Shown: positions 24,101 to 35,800, numbered from the stretch's first letter. The stretch: DNA of 64,000 bases from Davidsoniella eucalypti (GCA_004009845.1 RMBW01000008.1:496001-560000), one strand, 5' to 3'. Numbers and translations: made by a program. The notes: generated from the sequence alone by a model not told the origin.

Positions 24101-24973
24101 AGCCAAACTAGTTCTAATCGGAAAGTCAAAAGAGCTTGGGTTATGAATGATTTTACGTGGATGCCATATATAAGTACTATGTACAGATATGTGTCTCATA
24201 CCGATTCATTTATTGACTAATTTATCATCTCATGTACTTCTTTTGTGTTTTGTTACTTTGGACGATAAACTACGAAACAACGTATGGTATGGCTCGATAC
24301 GACCTGCCTACGAAATAGAACCGAAAACAAGGCTACAGAAGAAAAGTCAACGCTCCTGTCATTTCCGATCTAGTCTAGTCCAAGAAAGGAACGTAAACTA
24401 CAAACTAGAAGAAAAGAAAAAAAAGCCATTTATCCATCGTAAACCAGACTCTTTTTTTTCTTTTCTTTTTTTCCAAAAGTCATCCGTTGTCGTAATCCCT
24501 CTAACGACAAAGGGTTAAAAATAACAATAAGCTAAGCTTGGTGCTAAATAGACAAGTATCTCATCAACCGGAACGTCATTCGCTTCTGTTCTTGTAAGAG
24601 GGATTTAATTCAAGAGCCGGAGACGAAGTCTTAAGTAGGAGATATGGAGGGACGTATAGTCGGAGTCGGGAATCTACTTGAGGCCCTACCATTATACTCG
24701 AAGAAAATGCGTTGACGTACACACAAAAGAGAATAAGATAGGTAATGGCTATTGTCGTCTGTCGTCTTTGTTGTTACAGTTGCACTGAAGCGGCTGTATT
24801 TACACCAAACAAAATGACAGCTGAGATGTATGGTCACACAACGTCTGACCCTAAACATTATGAATAACCCTAATGATAAGGTCCCGTCACCTGCCTGAAC
24901 GTCGTAACACATCTACAAACGGAGTCATGTGGATATATATATATATATATATTGAAGTTTCTGTAGCTCTTCA
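21138..24973. other. Gene-free stretch, T-rich then AT-rich
   Basis: The first 500 bases are T-rich and suit the 3' UTR of the gene ending at 21137. The remainder is AT-rich with short A- or T-tracts and a (TA)n microsatellite at 24933-24951, just beyond the stop of the minus-strand kinase gene. Open frames are short and show no family signature. No RNA gene was recognised. Confidence 0.6.
24933..24951. repeat. (AT)n microsatellite
   Basis: About nine AT units immediately 3' of the APH-kinase fusion gene, probably in its 3' UTR or terminator. Confidence 0.85.
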
Positions 24974-27900
24974 TCAGCGCAAAACCCTTCTGGCCAGTAA
25001 TATACTACTGATATCGTATCTCTTTTCTAGTGTGCATGCCTTCTTCATCCACTGCCGCCAGTCCTCGTTGTTCCACGGATTAAATATCTTAGCTGTCTCC
25101 CAATAATCTGGATACCAGCCCGCACTCTCCCAATCCAGCACGGCCGTGATCTCTTTCGTATGTGGATTTATCATGATATTTCGCGGCGCCAAGTCTCCAT
25201 GTGTGAAAACCGATCGTGTACTTTCTGGTAAGTTTAATCGGCGACTGTTTAGGTGCTGGTGACCAGAGCCCACCCAACCGCCTGCACGACGGAACCGCCG
25301 TTCTACACAGGCTCGGAATGTTTCGTCGTCGTAGAGCTTGGGTGTTTGGTCGTCATGGACGCCTAGTAGCGGGTCGAATGTATACTCGCCATCAAGGGAT
25401 ACATACATTTCGTCAGGACAATGGTCTACTGGACGCTTGAGTTTGCGTAGAGTTTTGACGATCTGCCAAGTACTGAGACAAACTTGTTTCTTGCAATTTT
25501 CGTCGAGCGTATCCCACACGCTACTAAGAACAACACCGGGTAGTTGTTCCATGTAAATTCGGCCGTAGTCACCGTATTCCGACCGGTAGACCGTGGGAAC
25601 CATGATGTCTGTGTGAGCCTTGACAAAATCCATAGCAAACTCTTCGTTCATTCGAACCTTTGTGCCTTCCTTGAGGATAATTTCGTTTCCAATGTAGGCC
25701 ACTCGGCCACCATTGGCATCAACGATCGTGTTACCCTCAAGGTCTATGAATGATATATTAGCATCAAGCATACACATGTGTCTCTAAGATATATGACTTA
25801 CAGGGAACTTTAGGCCATTCCATAGACAAATCGTTTGCAACAAAGTAATGAAAGTTCTCATGGTCGCGAATGATCCAAGTGCCATAAATAGCTGGGCTAA
25901 CCTGACTGCCTGTCGATGGTGTATACGGGGGAAACTGTCCCCCGTGACATTTCTTACAGCTCCAATCGGGAACTGGATATGTTCCCAGAGGTCCGATATC
26001 CCCTTGCTCTATTAGTTCCATAGCTTGATATGATGTATCAATGAAATTCTCGCCGGATTGCTGATTGGGAGACGTGCTTCTCACATCATCGAAGAGGATG
26101 GATTCATGAAGACTAGGCGAATGCAAAGACTCAATAGAGTATATAGACTGATTATCGTGCTCTCTATCGAGGCCATCATTGTCTATGCCTGATTGGTTAT
26201 CAAGTTCCCGGGTATCAACCGCATTGTGCATGCCTTCAGGAAAACCATGTCCACCAAACTCGCCTATGTCAAGTATATCCGGGTTATTGGATATCGTATT
26301 TTCTATAGTGGAATCTGTCATGTAGTTGACTTCTACAAACCTATACTCCGGGTCTATATGTGAGTCAAAAATGTCGGCATCGTCGTGGCTGCTATTCTCA
26401 TGATCGGAGGTCTTGTTCCTAGCGTCTCTAGGTTGGATATCGGGTTGACCTTCGCTGGGATCGGAATGTATCGTATCGGGATGTCCTAACTGGACTTCGG
26501 GGTCTAAAATGTTTGCAGTTTTCTGTATTAGGCCAAAGTTGCTTATATTGCGTTGACTATTGCTATACCTGAGTTGAGTATGGGGACCGGGCCGGGTTCG
26601 ATTTGGTCGACGCATTCTTCTTTCGTGTCACCACGGAGATATGAGATATCAGGGTTATTAATGGCAGATACTGTGGCTATAGGCCCGGAACTCTTCGCAA
26701 TGGCATCGAACTCGGGAGGTTATTAACTTGATGCTTAGGTGAAATTATTATACTCAAAGGGGTGAAAGGGCTTACGGTATTCAAAGATTCACTGGTCTTC
26801 ATAAGCATCGTATTGAAGGGCTTTTCTTGCCATTCAAGATTGTTCCCATCTAATTCTGTTTTATGCAGATCACTTCCCTGATCAGAATTCCATTGGTGGT
26901 CCAACCCGATAGTAGACACACCAGCCATCGTTTCGACTTTCAAGTTTCTTTGCTCTTTGTTATGATGGAGACTAGAAGTAGGCGTTACTGTAGGGCTTAT
27001 TGGGCTATGGTGATTGGTCGTGGGGCTATCGGCTTGCTCTTCTGCCTTTATCAACGCTGACGGAACACTTTCGAGATCATCTGGCCGATCTTCTAATAAG
27101 TCCTCTTCTCGTCCACCCGCGACACCACGAGAGTCAACAGAGCCACTATGGGAAACCTCGATTCGTGGTGAAACCAATGGAGAATTGTCTTGCTTTTCGG
27201 TAGCATGTGTACTGGTGCCTATTTCAAGAATTGGCTGCTGGATTTCACTGGAGAGACGATCATGACTAGTCTCATTGCTGGATATATCGCCAACCTAAGC
27301 ATATACATTAGCACTCAAATCTTTGTCTTTATTGTTTGAGGAATAGGATATTGAGGCGACCGAAACTTACACTAGCACCAACACTAGCTTCAGAAACTAT
27401 CGGCATTGATATAGGCTCCAAAGATATACCGGCGGTCTCTTCATCTTTAGCAGGCTCTGCAGCAGCTTGGATCGGGTAATTGGATGGGCCAACATCGCCT
27501 CCGATAGGCTGTGGACTACCTGTAGATGTTGGGGGTGACCTAGGCCTTCTCTGGTTTTGCTCTTTTTTGTGTTGAGTAGTGGTAAATTTACCCAACGCTG
27601 AAGCCATTGAGAAATCGTCAATATCTTGGTTGGTGGGGTTTAGCAGGGGGGACGAATTGTCATTCAGATTATCATTGGGATTGTCTTCCTGTATGTCAGA
27701 ACACTGGCCGTTATGTGACTCACTATTGAGTGTTGGTACGTCGTTGTCAAATGATATAAGAGGGGAATCACTATGAACAGGCTCGGTAGCTTTGATACCT
27801 GGAACTTCGGGTTCTACGTTTTGATGCAGCGGTTGTCGTTCAGGCTGATTTTTAGGCCAGTCTGAGTCTGCTATCATAATAGGCTCTGTGGTCTCGTTGT

Positions 27901-30229
27901 CAACATTTTGGACCTCGCTAGAGTTGTCAACAGCTTCGCTCTCATGGATCACGGTAGATCTAGCAGTATTGTCGTCAGGATCCTTCTCCTCTTCTTGCTC
28001 ATTGCAAGCCTGTCCATATTCCATTATCGGGGGTTTGTTATCCGTGGCTTGGTGAATGTCATGTTCTGGATAGTCGGAAGTTTTATATTTTCCTTTTCCT
28101 CGGTTGGTCAGCGTTTGCTTCTTTTGCTGAGAGATTTCGATCACAGACTCGTTAATAGTTGCCTCAGTGGCTTGAGGCTTCTCAGGCTGTATTTCCAGTC
28201 GATCGGCTGGACGGCCAGGTTGCTGGTTCTGGTCCTCCTCAGATAACGCCTTGGCTTGACCTTTCATGGCCTTTGATTTGCACTTGTTGGCTTTCTTGAG
28301 GTTTTGTTTTTCCATGGCCTTTGATTTGCGCTCGTTGGCTTTCTTGAGGGTTCGTTTTTCCTTATTAGACAGTGGAACCTTGTCATCTTGGTTGGGTTTT
28401 AGGTTACTTGGATCGCCAGCGTCATCACTAGGCTTAGGATCAGGCGGCGTGTCGAGGTCGTGATCGCTCGATACAGACTGCTCATCAGAATCGTGTTTTT
28501 CACTCCATGACTTCTTGTTCTGAACTTTGAATCTTCCCTTTGTGGTTCCGTTGTTTTTATCACTACTAGCAAGGACCTTGGCGCTGTTGCTGGTGTTCGC
28601 CACATTGGCTTGATTGTACGCACTCCTACTATTTTGATTCTTCGGATTCTTTTTTCTGTTCTTCTTGTTACCGTTCTGCGTTTTCAATTCATCAGTGGCG
28701 TTCTTGCCGTCAAGTTCTTTAGCGTTTTCTTGATCGTGTGGTCTGGCCTTCGGTTGCTGATCGAAAGGGGGGGTTTTAGTAGACACCTGACCCTCTAGTT
28801 GAGTTTCATCACTCGGCTCATCTACTACTGGCGATATAGGCCCCTCGATATCGGTGATACCCTCGTTAGTGATAGGTGCCGTGGGGGTAGAAACAGAAGT
28901 ATTTCCATTCTTGACAATACTTTCTAGAGGCTCTTGGACAGTAGGCTTTTGTTCCGCGAGATCGCCAAGGTTACCTTCGAGTAGTTTCTTTCGAGTCTTC
29001 GGAACCTCCACCTTCCGGAAAACATCAGAGTTGATAGGGACTTCTATACCATCTGAGGTGGCACACTCGATATCACGACTGGAATATTCAGATTGGGCCT
29101 TGCCAGTAGATTCGGGCGAGGACTTATGTTCCGGGGCTATTGGCAAAACTTCCGGCGTGGTGTCTAGTTTGTCATCCAGAGCGCTCGAAGCATCTCTCTT
29201 GAGCTTGCCCTCACGCGCCACATCAGGCGTTTTCTCAAGCTCAGTGATAAGATTATCGTCAGGCTTCACCTTCACCTCAGATGGCACTTCGAGTTTGCCA
29301 TCAGATTCATCCTTGGGCACATGTTCGACTTCAAGCCTAACTTCAGACTGAGCTTCAGGCTGAGCTTCCGCTTTTTCTTCGAGCTTATCTTCAGGATTGT
29401 CCTCGGGCTTTTGCTGTACTGCGTGCTCTAAGGTCGATTTCTCACCCACCAAGATGGGCTCTTGTTTGAAAACTTGCTCATCTTCCAAAACCACTGGGTG
29501 GTCCTCAGCAACCTGATTATGCTCGGATACTAGATTTTTGATCATAGGCTTCTTGGACTCAAAACGGTTCTGGTTTCCTTTGTCGCTATTATCTTTAACT
29601 GGGCTTTGCGCGTCAACTTGAGCACTTGAGGGCTTCCGCTTGGAAGCTTCGCATGAGGTATCATCTATATCGTCGTTGCTAGTTGAAAAAAGCTTGTATG
29701 ATCCAGCAATATGTGGCTCCCACAATGACTGAGATATAGCCGATCGATCAACCACTGGAAGTGTGTCATTTAGCGGTAGACTGCTGCCACCATCGACGAG
29801 GCCAGCTTGGATCGGAGCAGAAGATACTTTGAGGTGGCTCACTAAGCCCGCGTGGCGCTCTAAAATAGGCTCCCGGAATTCTATCTGACAGGGGCCTTGC
29901 TGAGGCTCCAGTGGTACGGCAACTTCGTCGACAGGATAGGCTGGCGCATGATGTATAATCTGAGGAGTGACGGGTGGACTTTCATGCGTTGGCTGCGGGG
30001 GGTGAGATGTTTCATAGGTCTGCTGTTGTTTCTGAAGATATATTTCATAGGTCATGCCGTTATTCAGAGACTCCTCGAAGGCTCGGAGTGAATCGCGAAG
30101 GAAGATAGAGATATCGGCCAGAGCTGTGAAAACCAAGCATGAGACGGCGATGAAGATATATATCGGTACTAGTCCGGCAGCTTGTAGCATGGTGATTTCG
30201 GGCAACGGCCCCTTTGCTATGGTCAACAT
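24974..30229 (-). CDS. Predicted membrane-anchored, disordered protein with C-terminal APH-like kinase domain
   Basis: Five exons are predicted by eye: 30229-27371, 27294-26776, 26676-26569, 26522-25802 and 25743-24974, giving about 1,658 residues. Every junction keeps frame and has GT..AG ends; introns 1 and 4 carry TGCTAAT branch sites. The 3' site of intron 2 could equally be 26671, six bases later, and intron 3 is only 46 bases. Residues ~18-40 form one hydrophobic segment (VPIYIFIAVSCLVF), suggesting a membrane anchor. Residues ~60-1380 are Glu/Lys/Pro/Ser-rich and disordered-looking, with a duplicated basic unit KKANxxKSKAM. Exon 4 holds a lone CxxC (WSCKKCHGG) just before the kinase fold. 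The C-terminal ~260 residues are an APH/choline-kinase-type domain: N-lobe GRVAYIGNEIILK, catalytic loop THGDLAPRNIM (about 1583) and metal-binding VLDWESAGW. Fungal APH proteins usually stand alone, and their substrates are mostly unknown. The kinase call is firm; one transcript across all exons is inference, and two adjacent genes remain possible. Confidence 0.62.
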
Positions 30230-31471
30230 GCTGGATTGAAGTGAAGAATTTGGGCGGTAGAATTAGTCAGTATAATGAGATCGTAAGAAGATATCGTTGC
30301 AAGAAGGCTTGAGTTGTTGCGAGTTGATACGCTCAAAAAAACAAGCCAAAACATATCATCGTGCTATTGTGGGATTTTGTATGCACAAGATCAGGAAATG
30401 GAAAATGGAGCATGACTCCTACTTTTTTTCATATTTTCATCCGAATTCTCATATATTTCGTATTCCTACTTTTCAGCCAAACCAAGCAATAACCATCTCA
30501 GGTTTCGACTGCTACACTTGATATTTCCAATACTTTGTATCCAGCCATACCACTTATTTGTTCCTATTTCTAGGCTCCAAATGGCTATTTACATCCAACC
30601 CACCCTTATCTTCATTCTTGATCTTGCGTGATGCCGCCTCTGTGGCTTAATGCTGTCTTTCTCGTGAGCATAGTCGGGTTTTTCGTCTATAATTTGATGC
30701 TTCTAATGGTGCGCAAGACCGTATTTGCTATCATTGAGGAAATTCACAATATCATGTGGCAGCCTAATCCTCAACGTCGCTGACTCAGTTAGAAGTGTCG
30801 ACTTGTTTGTATGCTTGGTTATAGCAGTAAATCACAGCATATTTATTCATCATCACGGATTCCTTCTATACATGCGCCCGGATTGGTCTACCTCACGCTA
30901 TTTTATATTTATACCACGGCTTGTAGTTTGTCTACATCTATTCCACATTAATGTCCGCTACCAGCCAATCTCGTCTCATTCTTTGAGGACAGTACCAGCC
31001 CAGCCAGGCTTTGATGGTACGCTAACTTTGCTGCTTTTTGTCCCTAAACAGGCTAAAGCGCTCATCTAAACGTCATGGTGGGCCAAAGCACCAATAGCAC
31101 TTTGGCCTCTGTACTTTGTAGCACCAAAACATTCGAAGCTACCTTCGACTAGCAGCTCTACTAATGTCTGCTGCGACTGCTGGTATCCAGTCAATCTGAT
31201 ATAAGCTTCATTGTATCTTCACGAACTTCTCCATCCGTACGCACTAACTGGAGCCGGCCATGCTTGGAAGAGTGTAGACCCGACAAGTCACCGACCAGAT
31301 ATGTTCCCTTCTTTCCATGGCACTCGACACGTGGAAATATCCTTTTCTTGGTCTCTTACAGAATTTGCATCTTATCACCCACATGTCATCTTCTTATATT
31401 TACCAAGCCCTCAAACTCTCCTCTCCAGCCCAGTATTCCTCACCCAACAACTGCTCTCTACTTAGGCAAAC
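30230..31471. promoter_or_regulatory. Divergent intergenic region between the APH-fusion and metallophosphoesterase genes
   Basis: About 1.2 kb separates two divergent start codons (30229 minus, 31472 plus), so it must hold both promoters. It is AT-rich near the fusion gene and C/T-rich just before 31472, where CTCTCCTCTCC-type pyrimidine tracts suggest the transcription start zone. A possible 50-codon ORF (30631-30783) is listed separately. Confidence 0.5.
30631..30783 (+). CDS. Possible 50-residue single-pass membrane microprotein
   Basis: ATG at 30631 to TGA at 30781. The product starts MPPLWLN, has a hydrophobic run of about 20 residues (AVFLVSIVGFFVYNLMLLM), then a basic/amphipathic tail ending PNPQRR. 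The pattern of hydrophobic segment then charged helix loosely resembles the N-terminus of the neighbouring fusion protein, but the sequences do not clearly align. No homologue is recognised. Upstream ATGs and the short length mean chance is a real alternative. Confidence 0.25.
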   Translation: MPPLWLNAVFLVSIVGFFVYNLMLLMVRKTVFAIIEEIHNIMWQPNPQRR

Positions 31472-32650
31472 ATGCAATCAACTTTGCAAAGCGGCATGCT
31501 TTCGGCCCTATCTGCCATGCGCTCTGCTATCCAGACCGCCAGCACTGCGACCTTTGGCCCTTCTCCACAAGCCATACTAGCTGTTGATCCGAGTCTCTGT
31601 CCCATCCAGTTCATGTCCGATCTGCACTTGGAACTCTTCGACCAGTACACCTCCTTCGAAATCAGCCCTAGCGCGCCCTTCCTCGTGCTTGCCGGTGATA
31701 TTGGCTACATTGGTGATTCACGCCTGGAAACTTTCCTCACTACCCAGGCGAAACGATTCGAGCACATCTTCTTTGTCCTCGGTAATCACGAGTTCTTCGC
31801 CGGCAACATCTCCTACGACGAAGTAGTCCAGCTCGCACGTGTCACTGTTGCTCGTTGCGGGCCCAACGTTCATCTGTTACAGCAGGACTCTCACGTTCTC
31901 TCCGTTCCCGTACCTACGCCCACCGCTATAGATGTCCAGACGGGCTTCTCGCCTCCTCCGCCGCCGCCTGGCGCTAGCACGCCCACCGTCAAACCCGCCC
32001 TCGTAGAGCGTCATATTCATATTCTCGGTTGTACTCTCTGGACACACATCCCCAACCATGCAGCCGCCGCCATCGAGAATCGCGTCAACGATTTCAAAAA
32101 GATTGCTGGCTGGAACGTCACCGCTCACAATGCTCGCCACGCATCAGATCTAGCCTGGCTCAAGGCCGAGATCGCCGCACGGTCCATCAATCTCGGTCCG
32201 CTTGACCGTATCATTGTAGTTACACATCACGCACCCACAGTCCAAGGCACGTCGGCGCCAGAACATGCCCAGTCCCCGCTCACACCTGCGTTTGCTTCGG
32301 AACTACTCACTACCAACGGTAGCAGCCTCAATAGTGTATACAACAATGTCAAAGGTCGCATATATGGTAACCCTGGTGCCATCACTGGTCTCAAAAGCTC
32401 TGGTGATAGTGGAGGTGGCCCTTCGGGTGCTAGTAACAACAACACCAATAGCAAGGTCGATATCCAGAATGTCAAAGCCTGGATCTATGGACATACTCAC
32501 TATACAAATGCGCAAGCCCGGGGCTCGACGACTGTTTTGTCAAATCAACGCGGATACATATTCCCATCTAGCGATGAAGGTCCTCGCGCAAGGGAGAGCA
32601 AGGCTGATCCAAAGCACGTATTTGATTCCAACAAAGTCATCTGGATATAA
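31472..32650 (+). CDS. Calcineurin-like metallophosphoesterase
   Basis: Single exon, 392 residues, ATG at 31472. The five metal-site blocks of the calcineurin-like phosphoesterase superfamily are visible in order: SDLHLE (D50, H52), GDI (D76), GNHEFF (N105, H106), VVTHHAPT (H252/H253) and GHTHYTN (H341, H343). These ligate a dinuclear metal centre that hydrolyses phosphoesters. A proline-rich loop (PPPPPP, about 161-166) and a Gly/Asn/Ser-rich insert (about 308-328) are fungal-type linkers inside the fold. The N-terminal ~40 residues are Ser/Ala/Thr-rich, and no clear signal peptide or membrane segment is seen. Cytosolic fungal members of this family have no assigned substrate that I can name, so function is limited to phosphoesterase. 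It is divergent from the APH-fusion gene and convergent with the Irs4-like gene, whose stop lies 260 bases away. Confidence 0.93.
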   Translation: MQSTLQSGMLSALSAMRSAIQTASTATFGPSPQAILAVDPSLCPIQFMSDLHLELFDQYTSFEISPSAPFLVLAGDIGYIGDSRLETFLTTQAKRFEHIFFVLGNHEFFAGNISYDEVVQLARVTVARCGPNVHLLQQDSHVLSVPVPTPTAIDVQTGFSPPPPPPGASTPTVKPALVERHIHILGCTLWTHIPNHAAAAIENRVNDFKKIAGWNVTAHNARHASDLAWLKAEIAARSINLGPLDRIIVVTHHAPTVQGTSAPEHAQSPLTPAFASELLTTNGSSLNSVYNNVKGRIYGNPGAITGLKSSGDSGGGPSGASNNNTNSKVDIQNVKAWIYGHTHYTNAQARGSTTVLSNQRGYIFPSSDEGPRARESKADPKHVFDSNKVIWI

Positions 32651-32910
32651 TCGTGCCATCAGTACTCGGTATGGTCTTGAGATAACTATTCAGAAAATTA
32701 GTCGTAAGCCACAATGATGAAAACTGTTCATTCAATGTCATTGGGTCAAAGTAACAAAATGAAGGAAGATACTCCAGCTTAAATACTTCCTTGTCTCTAC
32801 ACATGTGGCACTCATGATAGTATAGATTGCTATTTGCATGCAACTAATACTAAATATACCAAAAATTCTCGTTGTCTATCTCATTAATATTGTATCGGCG
32901 CACAGTTTTA

Positions 32911-35163
32911 TCATAGCTGATATGTTTTGCGTGCATGTTTATCATGATGCTTGTCGTGATGGTGATGATGGTGCGACTTTGTCCACACAGCTTTAGCTGT
33001 ATCCCATACACTCTTTTGTACTCTCTGTGGGATTTTTCGCCCTCTAAGCCGTTGATCAATAAGCCAAATTCCAACAACAAATTCCTCCTTGTTCAACGCA
33101 CCCCGAACTTGTCGGTCAACCAAATCCCAGACTTCTAACAACTCATCCACGGGTAATCTCGAGCGTTTCCATAGCTCACGAACGACAACATTGGCGACAA
33201 GGTCACGCGGATCATCTCTTTCGTCCAGCATGGCCAAAGATGAGGTTTGTTCTGTAGACACAAAAGAACGCGAGGGTGGCGTTTGTCCTGCGAGTGATGC
33301 TGCAGTAATGGCCGCTGATACCAATGGTCGCGATTCATCATCGACAAGATAATGCCCCTTATTACTAGCCCATAAGGCCTCATATCGTTTCCTCTCCCGA
33401 TCGGTAATCTCTTCTCTCCAGCGTTTGCGTGATCCTTCGTGGTGTTGATGTTTGCCCTTTGCCCCAAGTTTAGACAGTGAGTGCTTATTGCGTCTCTTCT
33501 CAGCACTGTTTTCGTCACTGTCATGGCGTTTTGATGAAGATCTGAGTGTAGGAAGGATATGAGGTGATTTCTGCCGTGGCACATGTGATATGCTTGGCCC
33601 AGTATTGCTCGGTGTTAACCGCTGTGCTGCCAAAGCGGATGCAACCATAGCACCGGAAAGTGACGTCAAGGACATCGTGCTTGGCACAGCATGATGGTTG
33701 TCGTATGGATATGCACCAGAATTATTTTGTCGAGGTCGTAAGGTGGGGGAACTGCGCACGCTACTGATAGACAAGGCTTGACGACGATTTGACGTGCGCA
33801 CCGATGAAGACGCTAGACTATTCTGTGTAGATGATGCTGAAACAAAGCTATCATCCGACGACACACCATCATTTTCAATTGCTCCGATATTGTCCATGAT
33901 AGCTGGATTCAATGCTAACTGGGACTGGATAAATGGCTTCTTAGCGGTTACTCTAGGCTCTGGCGGAGTGGGTGGTCGTGAAGCCCTTCGTTTATATTGT
34001 TCAGTCGCTATCACGGCAGCCGTTGGTGCCTGTAAAGCACTGCTTCTGTTACTCAATGGAGTCTGCGTAAGTCTAGTAGAAGCACTAGAGCTAACATGAC
34101 AAGCAGCAATCATGGCTGGAGATGGCCTGTCTATCATTGACTTGGCCCGAGAAGAACTTGGCATTCTTTCGGGCGAATTGCTGCTTGACAACCCAGCTTT
34201 CGTTCTTCTTGATGAGTCGAAGTTCCTCTGTGATATATTATGGTCGATTGAATTACGAAACATTGACGAAAATGCAGCAACGGAATGTCTCATGTTCGCC
34301 CGATTCTTTGCATCGTCGCCGTTAATAGCCGCCTCATTCTCTCGAGCTTCAAACGCACCTACCAACGAATGTGTAGATTCGATTGGGGATGCGTCTAAGA
34401 GGCGTTCTCTTGTGGGAGATCGCCCAGATAGTGTGTTATCCATCTGAAAAGCCATAGATGTCGGTCTTCTACCTTGAGCCCGTTGGGCCATAGTAGTTGC
34501 TCCGGAGGACATGCTCGATGCAGGTGATACACCTCTAGTGCTTGGGGTGAACCCTGACCATCCTTTAGAGCCAGGGTTTGGAGATGGCGATGCTGAGCGA
34601 TGCACCGCAACGGAGGCAGCAATATACGACGGAGACTTTATATCCGTAGGTGCTAAAGCTCCCGGTGCGTACTTGTACCGAACACTTGGAATGGTGGTTG
34701 ATCTGGCTAATGCTGTTGTTGAGATCGACGATGCTGGCGATCCTTGACGCATGGCATATGCGCCTTGCGCCTGAGGTCCAGTATTGTGTCTTGGAGACGG
34801 TGTTCGCATGCCTGTATGTTGTCCCCCGGCAGTGCATCCGCCTCTGGTGCTGGGATTGGCCATAATCGATGCGGCTGCCTGCAAAGCTGCAATGGAGCTT
34901 GCATCTCTGGGTCGGACAGGCTGGGGCTGATATGGCACTGAAATAAAGGCATCTCTGGTGGCATTTCGAGTACGTTTGGCGTCATTGATGGCATGGTGGG
35001 GTATGTGGCTTGTTTTCGCAAGCGTTTTAGGTTTCGGTTTTGGCGTTGGCTTCTTGAATCTTGGATTATCGGAGGGAGCAGTTATGGGAGTGGCGTTGTT
35101 CTCAGAGGACGATAAGAATGCAAGCGATGCGCCCTTGAGCGCTGCTGCAGCATTATCTGACAT
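32911..35163 (-). CDS. IRS4: Irs4/Tax4-like EH-domain protein
   Basis: Single exon of 750 residues, ATG at 35163. The C-terminal ~130 residues form an Eps15-homology (EH) domain of the Irs4/Tax4 type: an entry helix RKRYEALWASNKGHYL, then LVANVVVRELWKRSRLP, the EF-hand-like VWDLVDRQVRGALNKEEFVV and WLIDQRLRGRKIP. EH domains bind Asn-Pro-Phe peptides. In yeast, Irs4 and Tax4 recruit and activate the inositol-5-phosphatase Inp51, affecting PI(4,5)P2, cell-wall integrity and autophagy; Irs4 was also found by its effect on rDNA silencing. Most of the protein before the EH domain is Ser/Ala/Pro-rich and disordered, with the PPTPPEPR motif typical of fungal Irs4 and a Lys/Arg/His-rich stretch before the domain. 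The tail is His-rich (HHHHHHDKHHDKH), which is unusual. The stop codon is TGA at 32911. Confidence 0.88.
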   Translation of the reverse strand: MSDNAAAALKGASLAFLSSSENNATPITAPSDNPRFKKPTPKPKPKTLAKTSHIPHHAINDAKRTRNATRDAFISVPYQPQPVRPRDASSIAALQAAASIMANPSTRGGCTAGGQHTGMRTPSPRHNTGPQAQGAYAMRQGSPASSISTTALARSTTIPSVRYKYAPGALAPTDIKSPSYIAASVAVHRSASPSPNPGSKGWSGFTPSTRGVSPASSMSSGATTMAQRAQGRRPTSMAFQMDNTLSGRSPTRERLLDASPIESTHSLVGAFEARENEAAINGDDAKNRANMRHSVAAFSSMFRNSIDHNISQRNFDSSRRTKAGLSSSNSPERMPSSSRAKSMIDRPSPAMIAACHVSSSASTRLTQTPLSNRSSALQAPTAAVIATEQYKRRASRPPTPPEPRVTAKKPFIQSQLALNPAIMDNIGAIENDGVSSDDSFVSASSTQNSLASSSVRTSNRRQALSISSVRSSPTLRPRQNNSGAYPYDNHHAVPSTMSLTSLSGAMVASALAAQRLTPSNTGPSISHVPRQKSPHILPTLRSSSKRHDSDENSAEKRRNKHSLSKLGAKGKHQHHEGSRKRWREEITDRERKRYEALWASNKGHYLVDDESRPLVSAAITAASLAGQTPPSRSFVSTEQTSSLAMLDERDDPRDLVANVVVRELWKRSRLPVDELLEVWDLVDRQVRGALNKEEFVVGIWLIDQRLRGRKIPQRVQKSVWDTAKAVWTKSHHHHHHDKHHDKHARKTYQL

Positions 35164-35772
35164 TACGGACCCTTTCGCGTGTAATATAATGTGATACAGT
35201 GTATATTGGGATTAGTTTGTCAAGTCTGGTTGAAAGTCAGAGAATCAACACGATGTCCAAAAGGTCGAGCGGCATATAGTACGGAGCCGGAAAAAAGATT
35301 CCTAGTGCACAATAGCGATGTCACCGTCTCAGCCTGAGGACTGTTGTCATCGGATGCGATGAAAAAGCCTAGGCTGCGGCAAATCAAGTACTAGTGTACT
35401 AGTATCTATGGAAAAGATGTTTTGTGCTAAGCAGGCACAGAATGAAAACGAAATAAAGACCCGGTTGTAAACAAATAGCTTGTCGACGCAAGAAAAAGAA
35501 GCGAAAAGAAGAGATATTAGTCAACCAACAGGCAGGTCGTGTTGCTTAGAATGTAAACTGCTTATAGAAGCCGGTGCCACTTCCATAAGCATTAACTAGT
35601 AAAAGTGCACTTGACGCTGCCTCGCTCAGCAAACGAACAGTGACGAAAGCTTCAGCTCGAGTCAAGACGAATTATGCTACTAGTTCAGGGGTCTGGGGTC
35701 TTTTTTGTTGAAACTAAACAAGAGATTGTCGTAACAGATTAGCTGCCAGTTAATCAAGCGAACGTTGCTGCC

Positions 35773-35800
35773 AAAAAAAAAAAAAAAAAAAAAAAAAAAA
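35773..35800 (+). repeat. 28-base poly(A) tract
   Basis: Uninterrupted A28 followed by GAAAAGTAAAGAAAAG. It could be a simple A-run or the tail of an old retroposed copy; no source gene or target-site duplication is visible. Confidence 0.8.

Noticed and set aside
24974..25777. APH kinase as a separate 267-residue gene
   Set aside because: The apparent first residues derive from intron 4 sequence, and an in-frame splice from the upstream exon supplies a better N-lobe start. Kept as an alternative only.
30725..31069. 114-codon frame in the divergent promoter
   Set aside because: No recognisable feature and its start is not supported; overlaps the more plausible 50-codon frame by position only.
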